A stretch of 42,005 nucleotides of DNA from an uncultured Bacteroidales bacterium (GTDB taxonomy: Bacteria > Bacteroidota > Bacteroidia > Bacteroidales > P3), in assembly GCA_900320975.1 (NCBI GenBank), contig ONUE01000013.1:1-42005 (forward strand). The letters are read 5' to 3'. Below, piece after piece: positions 17,857 to 26,592 of the stretch (position 1 is its first letter; every line of letters begins with the position of its first letter). The notes beneath the pieces are model-generated. The model saw nothing but the letters and a program-made list of their open reading frames with translations. It made no database searches and was not told where the DNA came from. Made by a program: the position numbers and the translations under genes.

Positions 17857-17960
17857 CTCCGTCCCCCCTCCGTCCCCGCTCCGTCTCCCCTCCGACTAAA
17901 AACCGTTAAACAACCGGTGAACAGTCGGAGCGGGGACGGAGCGGGGTCGGAGCGGGGACG
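17854..17960. repeat. GC-rich inverted-repeat element, copy 2 (opposite orientation)
   Basis: Same element as at 2965-3077 but inverted. Bases 17865-17941 are the reverse complement of 2987-3063 with one mismatch, and the 25-base loop (17898-17922) is identical. Outside that block the arms continue as CTCCGTCCCC-type units but differ in number and order between the copies. It lies between two convergent genes, in the 210-base spacer 17812-18021. Confidence 0.88.
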
Positions 17961-18021
17961 TACCTCGTCCCTCTTGTCAACCACAATGTCGCGGTGACAA
18001 AAAAGGTCGTAGTGAAATAGT

Positions 18022-19671
18022 CTACACGCGCGGTATTGCGTCTATCAGCGTCCGCGTATAATCCGTCTGAGGATTGTTGAAAAGGTCGTCGGGAGTACCC
18101 CTCTCGACGATCTTTCCTTTTTGCATCACCATGATGCGGTCGGCCATATAGTGTACCACCGACAGGTCGTGGGTGATGAAGAGGTAGGTGAAGCCGTAAT
18201 GCTCCTTGAGGTCGTTGAGCAGGTTGAGCACCTGGGCTTGCACGCTCACGTCCAGAGCCGAGACGCTCTCGTCACACACCACCAGCTCCGGCTGCAGTAT
18301 CAGTGCCCGCGCTATGCATACGCGCTGGCGCTGTCCGCCGCTCAGCTCATGCGGGTAGCGCGAGTACCATTCGGCTTTCAGCCCCACCTGCTCCATAAGC
18401 TCCAGTGTACGACTACGTTCGGCGTGCCCGTGAACCCGCAGGGGCTCAGTGATAGCATCCCCGATGGTGATTCTCGGGTTGAGGCTCGAGTAGGGGTCCT
18501 GGAATATTATCTGCAGCTTTGGCCGCAAGGCGCGCATCTCTTTGGCGCTCAGTGTGTCCAGTGAGTGTCCACGGTAGCTGATGCTCCCCGAGCTGTGCTC
18601 TATAAGTCGCAGCATGGCGCGTCCCAGCGTGCTCTTGCCGCAGCCGCTCTCGCCGACAAGACCAAGAGTCTCGCCCTCCATGATGTCGAAGCTGATGCCG
18701 TCGACACCCTTGAGCGTCTGCAACGGCTTGCCGAAGAAGCTCTTTTTCAGCGTGTAGGTGACGTCGAGGTCCTTTACAGAAATGAGTGGTTGGGATGGGG
18801 TGAGAGTGTGTGAAGAGACGTTGGCGTCGTCCTGTACATCCCCTTTCACTCCCTCAAGATAGTCCTCCACTGTCGGCAGCCTCCGCGGCTTGCTGTCCAG
18901 TGGCGGACGGCAGGCCAGCAAGCCTTTGGTGTAAGGCTCTGAGGGATTGTGCAGTATGCTTTGCGCGTCGCCGTGCTCCATCACCTTGCCGCGGTACATC
19001 ACCATTATCTCGTTGGCAATTTGCGCTATCACCCCCAGGTCGTGAGTGATGAATATGATGCTGGTACCGTGTTTCTTCTGCAGGTCTTTGAGCAGTTCGA
19101 GTATGGTCTTCTGCACTGTCACGTCGAGGGCAGTAGTCGGTTCGTCGGCGATGAGTATGTCGGGCTTGTTAATCAGCGCCATGGCTATCATGACGCGTTG
19201 CTTCTGTCCGCCGCTGATTTCGTGCGGATAGCTCTCGAATATCTTCTCGGGGCGGGGGAGGAGCACCTCGCGGAAGAGCTCTATGACGCGCTCGCGGGCC
19301 TCTTTGTCGCCGACCTCTTTGTGCTGGCGCAGCATCTCAACCACCTGTGCGCCACATTTCTGCACAGGGTTGAGGCTGGTCATCGGCTCCTGGAAGATCA
19401 TGCTTATGCGCTTTCCGCGGATTCCACGGAAGCCCTCCTCGTCGAGTGTCAACAACTCTTTGCCATTGAGTATCGCGCTGCCAGAGACAGAGGCGTTCTT
19501 CGGCAGCAAGCCCATGAGTGCCAGCGTGCTCACGCTTTTGCCCGAGCCGCTTTCGCCCACGATGCCGAGTGTGGTGCTGCGCCGCAGGGTGAAGTTTACC
19601 CCCTCGACCACCGTGCGTCCGTCGAAGGCTACAGAAAGATCGCTAACCTCTAATATGTTGTCTTTATTCAT
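18022..19671 (-). CDS. Fused two-domain ABC transporter ATPase, oligopeptide/dipeptide type (DppD-DppF-like)
   Basis: The 549-residue protein is two complete ATPase modules in one chain. Module 1 has Walker A GESGSGKS (Lys45), signature ISGGQKQR and Walker B ILIADEPT. Module 2 has GESGCGKS (Lys346), LSGGQRQR and [11 protein letters not shown]. Each ends with the family tail typical of peptide importers ([12 protein letters not shown] and [11 protein letters not shown]). In E. coli these are separate proteins, DppD and DppF. No permease or binding-protein gene is nearby, so the substrate is unknown. The upstream gene overlaps by eight bases. The second module's Ser in place of the usual Pro in the Walker B context (CDESVS) is a common variant. 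Confidence 0.92.
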   Translation of the reverse strand: MNKDNILEVSDLSVAFDGRTVVEGVNFTLRRSTTLGIVGESGSGKSVSTLALMGLLPKNASVSGSAILNGKELLTLDEEGFRGIRGKRISMIFQEPMTSLNPVQKCGAQVVEMLRQHKEVGDKEARERVIELFREVLLPRPEKIFESYPHEISGGQKQRVMIAMALINKPDILIADEPTTALDVTVQKTILELLKDLQKKHGTSIIFITHDLGVIAQIANEIMVMYRGKVMEHGDAQSILHNPSEPYTKGLLACRPPLDSKPRRLPTVEDYLEGVKGDVQDDANVSSHTLTPSQPLISVKDLDVTYTLKKSFFGKPLQTLKGVDGISFDIMEGETLGLVGESGCGKSTLGRAMLRLIEHSSGSISYRGHSLDTLSAKEMRALRPKLQIIFQDPYSSLNPRITIGDAITEPLRVHGHAERSRTLELMEQVGLKAEWYSRYPHELSGGQRQRVCIARALILQPELVVCDESVSALDVSVQAQVLNLLNDLKEHYGFTYLFITHDLSVVHYMADRIMVMQKGKIVERGTPDDLFNNPQTDYTRTLIDAIPRV

Positions 19672-21025
19672 TTTCTGGTGTATAATGTTTGGCTGTACGT
19701 AGTTTCTCGGCTATGCGTGCCTCGACAGGGACTGTGTTGTAGTCTTGCCAGAAGTCCTCGCCTGGGTCGCCTTGGCCGAACACTTCGTTGTATGGTGCCG
19801 AGAAGCGTATCGGGAGCGTCTTTGTGCTGTCGATGAAGGTATGGTCGGCCTTGCGGGAGTCGACGAGTGTCCATACATAGTAGTCCTCCACCACATTGTC
19901 AGATAACATTTCGCGCAACGTGCGGTTGACTTTCCCATTTATAAGAGATTTCTTTGGCATAATGATGTTGTAGGCCTGGGCAAACATGCTGAACACAAGT
20001 GTGTAGCGTCCGTCAATCTTGGCGTAGTCGTATTGTATGCGACCGTAAGGAACCTTTACCCCGCCAAGGATGCGGTTGAACGGGAAGGGGAGCACGATGG
20101 AATCGGCATGCAGTAGTGTGTGATAATAGTGCACCAAAGCCTTGTCGCGCCAGTCGATGAGCAATGCCGTACTGTCTCTGTCTGTGACATACGTAATGAG
20201 GTAGTAGCTGTTGCCGTCGTCGTCGTCATAGGTGACCATCTTGGCCTTTCGGTCAAGCCTGTTGCTACGTTTGCCGTTCAGGAATTGGTTGCCTTTGGTA
20301 TTTTGCAGCATGTCGAAGAAGGCAGATTTCTCTTTATATCTCGTCTGTTCTTTGCCGGCGAAAGGGTTGCGCATATAGTTGGTGTCGCCAAGCATGTTGC
20401 GGAGCATCATGGTGTCGAAGACCAGCAGACGGCTTAACGGGTAGGTCTTGTGGTTGCCGGCGAAGTCTATGGAGTCAATTTCTTTCATCCTGTCAGCGGA
20501 GACAAGGCCGAGTTTCCTGTGGTATTGTTTGTCGTAACCGGGGCGCATAACGTCGGCTATGGCTTCGCAGAAAAGCCATAAGCTGTCGGAGGTAAGGCTG
20601 TAGCGCCGGAAGAAAAAGGTGCCGACGGTGGTGTCGCACCAGTAGTTCTCTGGTATGCGCCGCACCACCTCTTTCAGCAATGCACTTGGCTTGCGGAAGT
20701 CGTTGATGTCAGCCTCTTTGAGGGTGATGGTCAAAGTCTTCATGCGCACCGTGCTGTTTTTACGGAGTCGGCGGACTTCGATGGTGTCGGAACGGTAGCC
20801 AAGGCTATTGAAGATAACCCTTTTTGCGTTGTTAGGTATTTTTAATAAGAACTCTCCGTCGAGGTTAGTCTGTGTCCCTGTCGAGGTGCCCTCTACACGT
20901 ATCATCGCATAGGCAATGGGTGCTTTGCTTTTGTTGTCAATCACTTTGCCTTTTATTGTCTGTGCGTGTAAATTAGCAATGAAAAGAGACGATAGTGCCA
21001 AGAATAGTATTACTTTACGTATCAT
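19664..21025 (-). CDS. Exported CarboxypepD_reg-like protein of unknown function
   Basis: The 453-residue protein has a signal peptide (MIRKVILFLALSSLFIANLHA). It then has one carboxypeptidase regulatory-like beta-sandwich domain (about 22-100: IKGKVIDNKSKAPIAYAMI, GTQTNLDGEF, VIFNSLGYRSDTIEV). The remaining part of about 350 residues has no recognised family and no TonB-dependent barrel. The ATG at 21025 is taken because it begins the signal peptide; the longer open frame to 21205 runs through the divergent rocD promoter. Its stop overlaps the ABC ATPase start by eight bases. Proteins of this kind are common in the Bacteroidota envelope, but no role can be assigned. Confidence 0.8.
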   Translation of the reverse strand: MIRKVILFLALSSLFIANLHAQTIKGKVIDNKSKAPIAYAMIRVEGTSTGTQTNLDGEFLLKIPNNAKRVIFNSLGYRSDTIEVRRLRKNSTVRMKTLTITLKEADINDFRKPSALLKEVVRRIPENYWCDTTVGTFFFRRYSLTSDSLWLFCEAIADVMRPGYDKQYHRKLGLVSADRMKEIDSIDFAGNHKTYPLSRLLVFDTMMLRNMLGDTNYMRNPFAGKEQTRYKEKSAFFDMLQNTKGNQFLNGKRSNRLDRKAKMVTYDDDDGNSYYLITYVTDRDSTALLIDWRDKALVHYYHTLLHADSIVLPFPFNRILGGVKVPYGRIQYDYAKIDGRYTLVFSMFAQAYNIIMPKKSLINGKVNRTLREMLSDNVVEDYYVWTLVDSRKADHTFIDSTKTLPIRFSAPYNEVFGQGDPGEDFWQDYNTVPVEARIAEKLRTAKHYTPENE

Positions 21026-21089
21026 ATAGTTAATGGATTTTGTTATAAAATAACGTATTGTGATAAAAAATATTGCAGCAATAAAAATA

Positions 21090-21121
21090 TTTGCAAGGTT
21101 TTGAAAAAATCTGTATATTTG
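21090..21121 (+). promoter_or_regulatory. Primary-sigma promoter of rocD
   Basis: TTTG (21090-21093), 20 bases, TATATTTG (21114-21121): a full match to the Bacteroides -33/-7 pattern, 46 bases before the rocD ATG. Confidence 0.8.
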
Positions 21122-21167
21122 CATCGCATTAGAGCACATTACAATATCAATTAAACACACCTTAACT

Positions 21168-22331
21168 ATGACAAAATCAGAACAATTCATGGAGATGGAA
21201 GCCAAGTATGGCGCCCATAACTATCATCCGCTGCCCGTCGTTCTCGCTAAAGGTGAGGGCGCTTTCGTGTGGGACTGCGAGGGAAAGAAGTATTTCGATT
21301 TCCTCTCGGCCTACTCTGCCGTCAACCAGGGCCACTGCCACCCGAAGATTGTCAAGGCTATGTGCGACCAAGCCCACGAACTGACCCTCTCGAGCCGCGC
21401 TTTCTATAACAACTGCCTGGGAGAGTGGGAGAAATATGTCACCGAGTACTTCGGCTACGACAAGGTGCTGCCGATGAACACCGGCGCCGAGGCCGACGAG
21501 ACGGCCCTGAAGCTGGCTCGCCGCTGGGGGGTGGTGAAGAAGGGCATCCCCAACGACGAAGTGATGATTGTCTGCTGCGAAGGTAACTTCCACGGCCGCA
21601 CCATCACCATCATCACCATGAGCAACGACCCCGAGAGCTATGCCAACTACGGTCCCATGACCCCCGGTTTCCTGCGCATCCCTTATAACGATCCCGACGC
21701 GCTGGAGAAATGTCTGGCCGAGCATGGCAAGAAGGTCGCCGGATTCCTGCTGTGCTACGATATCTGCAAGAAATACAATGTGTTGTTTATGGCCGACGAG
21801 GTGCAGAGCGGTATTGCGCGTACCGGCAAGATGCTAGCTTGCGACCACGAGAACGTGCGTCCCGACATCCTCATCCTGGGCAAGGCCCTCGGTGGCGGTG
21901 TGATGCCCGTCAGCGCCGTGCTGGCCGACGATGACATCATGCTGAATATCAAGCCCGGCGAGCATGGCTCCACCTTCGGTGGCAACCCCATCGCCGCCAA
22001 GGTCTCCATCGCAGCCCTGCAGGTCATCAAGGAGGAACACCTTATGGAGAATGCCGAGCGCCTCGGTAAGATTTTCCGCGAGGAGATGAGCAGCTTCAAG
22101 AGCCCGATGATTGAGAAGGTGCGTGGTAAAGGTCTGCTTAACGCTATCATTATCAAGCCCCACAATGGCAAGGAGGCATGGGATGTGTGTCTGAAGATGC
22201 GCGACCTCGGCGTGCTTGCCAAGCCCACCCATCAGCACATCATCCGCTTCGCTCCTCCGCTGTGCATCACCGAGGAACAGCTTCGCGAAGCTATGGAACT
22301 TATCAAACAGGCTATTAAATCTTTTGAATAA
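21168..22331 (+). CDS. rocD: Ornithine aminotransferase with an apparent internal deletion
   Basis: A class III PLP aminotransferase that in this subfamily converts ornithine and 2-oxoglutarate to glutamate semialdehyde and glutamate. The PLP Asp210 (FMADEVQSG) and Schiff-base Lys239 (LGKALGGG) are present, as are the N-terminal [17 protein letters not shown] and the C-terminal part. Between residues 194 and 195 (VAGFL / [10 protein letters not shown]) the segment that in relatives reads EPIQGEAGV...GYL is absent. The chain is 387 residues against about 400-410 in homologues known to me. The frame is intact. The missing segment carries the conserved Glu residues near the substrate, so activity is doubtful. 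Strong upstream promoter; the next gene follows after 52 bases. Confidence 0.88.
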   Translation: MTKSEQFMEMEAKYGAHNYHPLPVVLAKGEGAFVWDCEGKKYFDFLSAYSAVNQGHCHPKIVKAMCDQAHELTLSSRAFYNNCLGEWEKYVTEYFGYDKVLPMNTGAEADETALKLARRWGVVKKGIPNDEVMIVCCEGNFHGRTITIITMSNDPESYANYGPMTPGFLRIPYNDPDALEKCLAEHGKKVAGFLLCYDICKKYNVLFMADEVQSGIARTGKMLACDHENVRPDILILGKALGGGVMPVSAVLADDDIMLNIKPGEHGSTFGGNPIAAKVSIAALQVIKEEHLMENAERLGKIFREEMSSFKSPMIEKVRGKGLLNAIIIKPHNGKEAWDVCLKMRDLGVLAKPTHQHIIRFAPPLCITEEQLREAMELIKQAIKSFE

Positions 22332-22341
22332 CAAAATGTAG

Positions 22342-22363
22342 GGGCGTACATCGGTGTACGCCC
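22342..22363 (+). terminator. Hairpin after rocD
   Basis: GGGCGTACA-TCGG-TGTACGCCC is a perfect nine-pair stem with a four-base loop, followed by only TTTAAAA. It may be a weak terminator or a short dispersed palindrome; the sequence alone does not decide. Confidence 0.5.
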
Positions 22364-22383
22364 TTTAAAACACAAAAAAAACT

Positions 22384-22998
22384 ATGGAAGAAACATTCAA
22401 TCCCAACACTCAGGAAATGCCGCGTAACCGCGAGATACGTCGTGCGGCTCGTTACGCCCTCAAGGGCAACTGGACCCAGGCTGTGCTCGCCACACTGGTA
22501 TTCACGCTTATTACCGCTGCCGCAGGTTCCATACCTTTTGCCGGACTGCTTGTTGTATGTCCGCTGGAGTTTGGCTTCATGCTCTGCTTCCTGCGCCTCG
22601 TGCGTGGTGAGGATAGCAGCGAAATGGTTGGCGACCAGTTTAATGTCTTCAGCAAGTATGGCCGCTACCTCGGTGGCTCGCTGCTGATGGCGCTCTATAT
22701 CGTCCTCTGGTGCTTGCTGCTCATCATACCTGGCATTGTGAAGAGTTATGCCTATGCGATGACCCCCTATGTGATGAACGATCATCCCGAGTTGGATGCT
22801 GACGACTGCATCCATGAGAGCCGCATGATGATGAAGGGCAACAAGTGGAAGCTTTTCTGCTTGGATTTGAGCTTTATAGGCTGGGCAATACTCTGCCTCT
22901 TCACACTGTGTATCGGCTTCCTTTGGCTGCAGCCTTACATTGAGGCCTCGCATGCCAAGTTCTATGAGGAACTGAAAGCCCGTAGAGTACAGGCCTAA
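22384..22998 (+). CDS. DUF975-family membrane protein
   Basis: The 204-residue protein has the DUF975 pattern: an N-terminal RRAARYALKGNW motif, four hydrophobic stretches (about 30-50, 52-72, 95-119, 156-182), the loop VKSYAYAMTPYVMNDHPELDADDCIHESR, and an end that packs LQPYIEASHAKFYEEL. The family is widespread in bacteria and of unknown function. Its stop codon overlaps the stop of the convergent M23 gene by four bases. Confidence 0.85.
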   Translation: MEETFNPNTQEMPRNREIRRAARYALKGNWTQAVLATLVFTLITAAAGSIPFAGLLVVCPLEFGFMLCFLRLVRGEDSSEMVGDQFNVFSKYGRYLGGSLLMALYIVLWCLLLIIPGIVKSYAYAMTPYVMNDHPELDADDCIHESRMMMKGNKWKLFCLDLSFIGWAILCLFTLCIGFLWLQPYIEASHAKFYEELKARRVQA

Positions 22999-24683
22999 CG
23001 GCTGATAGTGAAAGATCTGCGCGTCAGGTTGCCGCATGCGTCGGTGACTTCGACGCGCAGTTCGTTTTGTCCCTTGTGTAGCAGGCCATGGGTGTCTATC
23101 GAGAGGCTGGCGCTCTTGGCGTCGTATTCGGCCAGCACCCAGGCTCCATTGAGGTAGCAGTTGTATGTCTCTATGCCTGCGAGATTATCGGTTATCTTCA
23201 CTATCAAGGCTCTTGCTTTTAGAGAATTGCCTTCCTTGTAGTTCGACAGGCTAACCTTGGGGGCTATGGTGTCGCAGGTGAGTGCGAAGGTGCCGAAGTC
23301 GCGTACCGATGCACAGAAAGCGCCGTCGCTGTATGTGGTCTTGTAGGCGACGAGTCGTTTGCCGTCGAGGCGTACCAGCGTTATTTGCCCGGCAGGAATA
23401 CCGGTGGGTACTTTGCCACGGAGGCTGAGCTTGTAGTATTGGTGCGGTGGGATGCTGTTAACGCTTGGTTCTATGGTACATAGTGGAGAAAAATAGTTGC
23501 TGTTCTCCATGAACGAACAATGCATTAAGTCGTTGGCATACAGAGTGTATGCCGGCATCTCGGCACAGAAGGCAGGACGTCGTATGGTAGCCGGTCGGGT
23601 GTAGTCTACATAATCACCTGATTCCATGGGTCTGAAGTCACTGGCGGTGGTGGCGTTGGCAGCCATGGTGACGGTGATGGTGCGCTCGGTGCAGTTGTCC
23701 ATAAAGTCGTAAACGCGCACCTGTATGCGGTGGGTTGTCCCTGGCTCGAGACGGAAGATGCCGTCGCCCTGACGTACAGGTATCCACTCGCCCTCGGCAC
23801 CTGGTAGGGCGCGTGTGAGGATGTAGGCCTGACGCTTGGCGGCGAAGTGCGGATAATCCACTAACGCATTGATAATACGGCTACTGTCGAGGTTGAAACT
23901 CTCGGTAGTGTAGAGAAAGAAGAGGTTTCCGTCAAGCATTACCTCGATGTGGTCTGCGCCGTTCTTGGGAGTAGAGCCTTCGGCAGCGTCGGTGGCATAG
24001 ATGCCGATGTAGAAGGGGCTGCTGACAGTCAGATTGTTAATATCGGTAACGTCTATTGGCTGCCCGCCCGCGGTAGGGTATATCCGTAAGCCACGGATAG
24101 TCGGTTTCATGCTGTCGCTATAGGGTAGGCCGAAGCGTAAGGGGTTGATAGTATGACCTGTGGCGGTTTTTCGCAACTCGAAATGAAGGTGTGGGCCTCC
24201 TCCTCCTCCTGTGTTACCGCTGTAGGCTACCAGTTGTCCTTTGCGCACAGGCAGTTGTCCTTCAGGGAAGTCTTTGACAATGGAGTACGAATGTAGGTTG
24301 TACTGCTCTTCTCGGACTAGTCGGCCGGTCTCGCCGACGAAGCTGTTGAGGTGCATATACACGCTCGTGTACCCATTGGGGTGTTTGATATAGAGAATCT
24401 TGCCGCCACCCCAAGGGGATATGCTAACGCGGCTGATGTAGCCGTCGGCAGCAGCGTAGACAGGCTTGTCGACGGCACCGCCGGTGCGCATGTCGAGACC
24501 ACTGTGGAAGTGGCCGATGCGACACTCAGCAAAGGAGGCGGAGAGGCCTATGTTGCCCTTCAATGGGCTGGCGAAATAACCCTGCGGCAGCTCCTGCGCA
24601 GTAGTGTAGTGGTTTGTAAATAAAACGAGTGTGATGATGAAAGCCCTAAAGATGACGGCTTTGTTTAGATATGACTGCCCCAT
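22995..24683 (-). CDS. M23-family peptidoglycan endopeptidase, exported
   Basis: The 562-residue protein has an N-terminal hydrophobic export segment (about 9-23) and an M23/LytM domain at about 45-185. The zinc and catalytic residues are His60 and Asp64 (HFHSGLD), His111 (YMHLN), and His165/His167 (PHLHFE). The active-site loop is unusually Gly-rich (NTGGGGGPHLHF). The remaining 370 residues are predicted beta-rich and of unknown fold. The enzyme likely cuts peptidoglycan cross-links in the periplasm. ATG 24683 is chosen because it gives the signal segment; it overlaps the end of the upstream gene by 19 bases, so the two are probably translationally coupled. Confidence 0.88.
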   Translation of the reverse strand: MGQSYLNKAVIFRAFIITLVLFTNHYTTAQELPQGYFASPLKGNIGLSASFAECRIGHFHSGLDMRTGGAVDKPVYAAADGYISRVSISPWGGGKILYIKHPNGYTSVYMHLNSFVGETGRLVREEQYNLHSYSIVKDFPEGQLPVRKGQLVAYSGNTGGGGGPHLHFELRKTATGHTINPLRFGLPYSDSMKPTIRGLRIYPTAGGQPIDVTDINNLTVSSPFYIGIYATDAAEGSTPKNGADHIEVMLDGNLFFLYTTESFNLDSSRIINALVDYPHFAAKRQAYILTRALPGAEGEWIPVRQGDGIFRLEPGTTHRIQVRVYDFMDNCTERTITVTMAANATTASDFRPMESGDYVDYTRPATIRRPAFCAEMPAYTLYANDLMHCSFMENSNYFSPLCTIEPSVNSIPPHQYYKLSLRGKVPTGIPAGQITLVRLDGKRLVAYKTTYSDGAFCASVRDFGTFALTCDTIAPKVSLSNYKEGNSLKARALIVKITDNLAGIETYNCYLNGAWVLAEYDAKSASLSIDTHGLLHKGQNELRVEVTDACGNLTRRSFTISR

Positions 24684-25180
24684 CGTTCGTAGTTGGTTGC
24701 TATAGGCACATAGTGTATGGCCGACTTGTCTTTGAGAACCCACTTTACAGGCCATCCCTTCCCGGTCAGTTTGCGATGTTCGCGAAGGATGGTCATCATT
24801 CGTCGCTGGTGTATGACAAAACGTCTGCGGTCATCGGCAATGTTATCCATAATCACCATGTATTCAGTTGGGTCGAAGTCTAGGTTGCAGTCGAGGATCC
24901 AGTTGAGCATGGTGTCGTCATCCATCTCATTGTCGATGAGGTTGGGGTAGATGTTGTTGAACGAACGGCGGTGTTCCTCGCTGAGGCCGCAGTGTTTTTT
25001 TATCTCCTTCCAAATGTGGTCGTAGGTGCTTTCCAGTATTTTGCGGTGGGCTTCAGCCTCGCTGCGCAGTGCGCGTTCGCGACGGTTGTAGATGAGTGAA
25101 GTGGCCAGCATAAATAGTCCCAGTGGCACACCAACGAAGAGTACCAAGAGCACAAAAAATACTATAATGTAGCCAATCAC
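24665..25180 (-). CDS. Membrane-anchored protein of unknown function
   Basis: The 171-residue protein has one N-terminal transmembrane segment (about 3-30) followed by a charged helical region (YNRRERALRSEAEAHRKILESTYDHIWKE is part; it reads as a likely coiled coil) and a cytoplasmic-type C-terminus. The layout is loosely like LemA proteins, but no LemA signature is found. It overlaps the M23 peptidase gene, suggesting a shared role in the envelope; this is inferred from position only. A TATTTTTG promoter box is 38 bases upstream. Confidence 0.75.
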   Translation of the reverse strand: MIGYIIVFFVLLVLFVGVPLGLFMLATSLIYNRRERALRSEAEAHRKILESTYDHIWKEIKKHCGLSEEHRRSFNNIYPNLIDNEMDDDTMLNWILDCNLDFDPTEYMVIMDNIADDRRRFVIHQRRMMTILREHRKLTGKGWPVKWVLKDKSAIHYVPIATNYERWGSHI

Positions 25181-25218
25181 AATGGGTTACGTTTATGGGA
25201 GGATGTTTGTTCCGATTG

Positions 25219-25226
25219 CAAAAATA
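25219..25226 (-). promoter_or_regulatory. Promoter -7 element for the 25180-22995 pair
   Basis: TATTTTTG on the minus strand, 38 bases before the ATG at 25180. No clear -33 box. The spacer 25181-25470 (290 bases) holds this site and the porP promoter and no gene. Confidence 0.5.
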
Positions 25227-25418
25227 CAAAAATAATTGTTTATTTGAGCCCAGAGGACGAAAAAAACTTTTTGACAGCGCAGGTGTATGAAGGAAAGTAG
25301 GCGAAAAAACGCCGTTATTGCCGTGCTGCAAAGCGTTTTTGAGTGTGTGATACTCTTTAGACGATAAAAATATATAGCTGATAACATGATGTTTACAAAT
25401 TATTTCATAAAAAAAAAC

Positions 25419-25447
25419 TTGTATATGAAAAATAATTCGTAATATTG
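25419..25447 (+). promoter_or_regulatory. Probable promoter of porP
   Basis: TTG (25419-25421), 18 bases, TAATATTG (25440-25447). The -7 box has one mismatch to TAnnTTTG. It lies 23 bases before the porP ATG. Confidence 0.45.
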
Positions 25448-25470
25448 CAACTTGATTATAGGCAAAAACT

Positions 25471-26484
25471 ATGACTAAAATGCTTATTAAAAGGAAGCTG
25501 AAACAGGTGTTGCTGGGCATGATGCTGCTTGCATCGGGCACAGTTGGCGCACAGGATGTTGGCTTCTCCCAATTCTACGCCAACCCACTTTATTTGAACC
25601 CTGCTTTCGCAGGTACTGTTGTCGCTCCGCGCATCTCGCTTACATACCGTGGCCAGTGGCCCGGTTTGGTTAGTGCATTCACCACGGTGTCAGCTTCGTA
25701 TGACCAATATGTGAATGACTTGCATGGTGGTGTGGGTGTGATAGTTATGACGGACCGCGTGGGTGACCACGGTGCTCTCACTACCAATATGGTCGGTGCC
25801 ATGTATGCTTTCAACTTCCGCATTTCACGAACGGTCAACATAAGCGCTGGTCTACAGGTGTCGCTCATGAACACCAATCTGCGTTGGGATGAGAACCTGC
25901 GTTTCCCTGACCAGATTAACCCTGAATACGGCTTTACTTACCAGACAGGTGCTCAGGCGCCAGACAAGACTAGCAAGTATGGCGTTGATTTCAATGCCGG
26001 TGCTTTAGTATACTCTGACAAGTGGTATGCAGGTTTCGCTGCCTCGCACTTGACGCAGCCCAATGTGGCTTTCTACTCGGAAGCCCCACTGCCAATGAAG
26101 TTTACGGTGCATGCCGGTGGACTTATCAACGTTGCTGAGGAGCAGCGCCGTCAGTCGTCGCTTGGTCTCGGCACCCCTATTATTTCGCCCAATGTGGTGT
26201 ACCAATACCAGGGTAACATGCACTACTTCAATTATGGTGTCTACCTCGACTGGATGCCATTCCTCGTTGGTGTGTGGTTCCGCAATGGAATAGAGAATGC
26301 CGATGCCTTCATTTTCCAGGTGGGTGTGCAGCAGGAATACTTCAAAGTGGGTTACAGTTATGATGTGACCGTCAGTAAGTTGGCCAACAGTACAGCAGGT
26401 GCTCATGAAGTGACGCTTGGTGTCACACTGCCTGTGCCGGAGCATAAGAAGAAAGTGCGTTCAATCAAGTGTCCTGCTTTCTAA
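25471..26484 (+). CDS. porP: PorP/SprF-family type IX secretion outer-membrane protein
   Basis: The 337-residue protein has a signal peptide (about 1-27) and the family hallmark DVGFSQFYANPLYLNPAFAGT right after it. It then has alternating amphipathic strands typical of an outer-membrane beta-barrel, with repeated GYSYD- and GVWFR-type strands. PorP/SprF proteins belong to the type IX secretion/gliding machinery; several paralogues per genome are usual, some linked to specific surface substrates. The next gene is a SUMF1 lipoprotein, as in por/gld operons, but PorL/M/N homologues do not follow. Paralogue assignment (true PorP or a PorP-like member) is open. Confidence 0.88.
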   Translation: MTKMLIKRKLKQVLLGMMLLASGTVGAQDVGFSQFYANPLYLNPAFAGTVVAPRISLTYRGQWPGLVSAFTTVSASYDQYVNDLHGGVGVIVMTDRVGDHGALTTNMVGAMYAFNFRISRTVNISAGLQVSLMNTNLRWDENLRFPDQINPEYGFTYQTGAQAPDKTSKYGVDFNAGALVYSDKWYAGFAASHLTQPNVAFYSEAPLPMKFTVHAGGLINVAEEQRRQSSLGLGTPIISPNVVYQYQGNMHYFNYGVYLDWMPFLVGVWFRNGIENADAFIFQVGVQQEYFKVGYSYDVTVSKLANSTAGAHEVTLGVTLPVPEHKKKVRSIKCPAF

Positions 26485-26592
26485 CAGAGAATGTCGGGAA
26501 CGAGAGGAACGTGTGTTAAATATTTATAATATTGAAACAAAAACGCGATTGTTGCGTTAGAGACAGAAACGAATAATACAAAAGTAGTAAAT

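Noticed and set aside
18022..19671. Frameshift or gene fusion artefact in the ABC ATPase
   Set aside because: Both modules are complete and the linker is open in one frame; two-module fused ATPases of this type are known in Bacteroidota.
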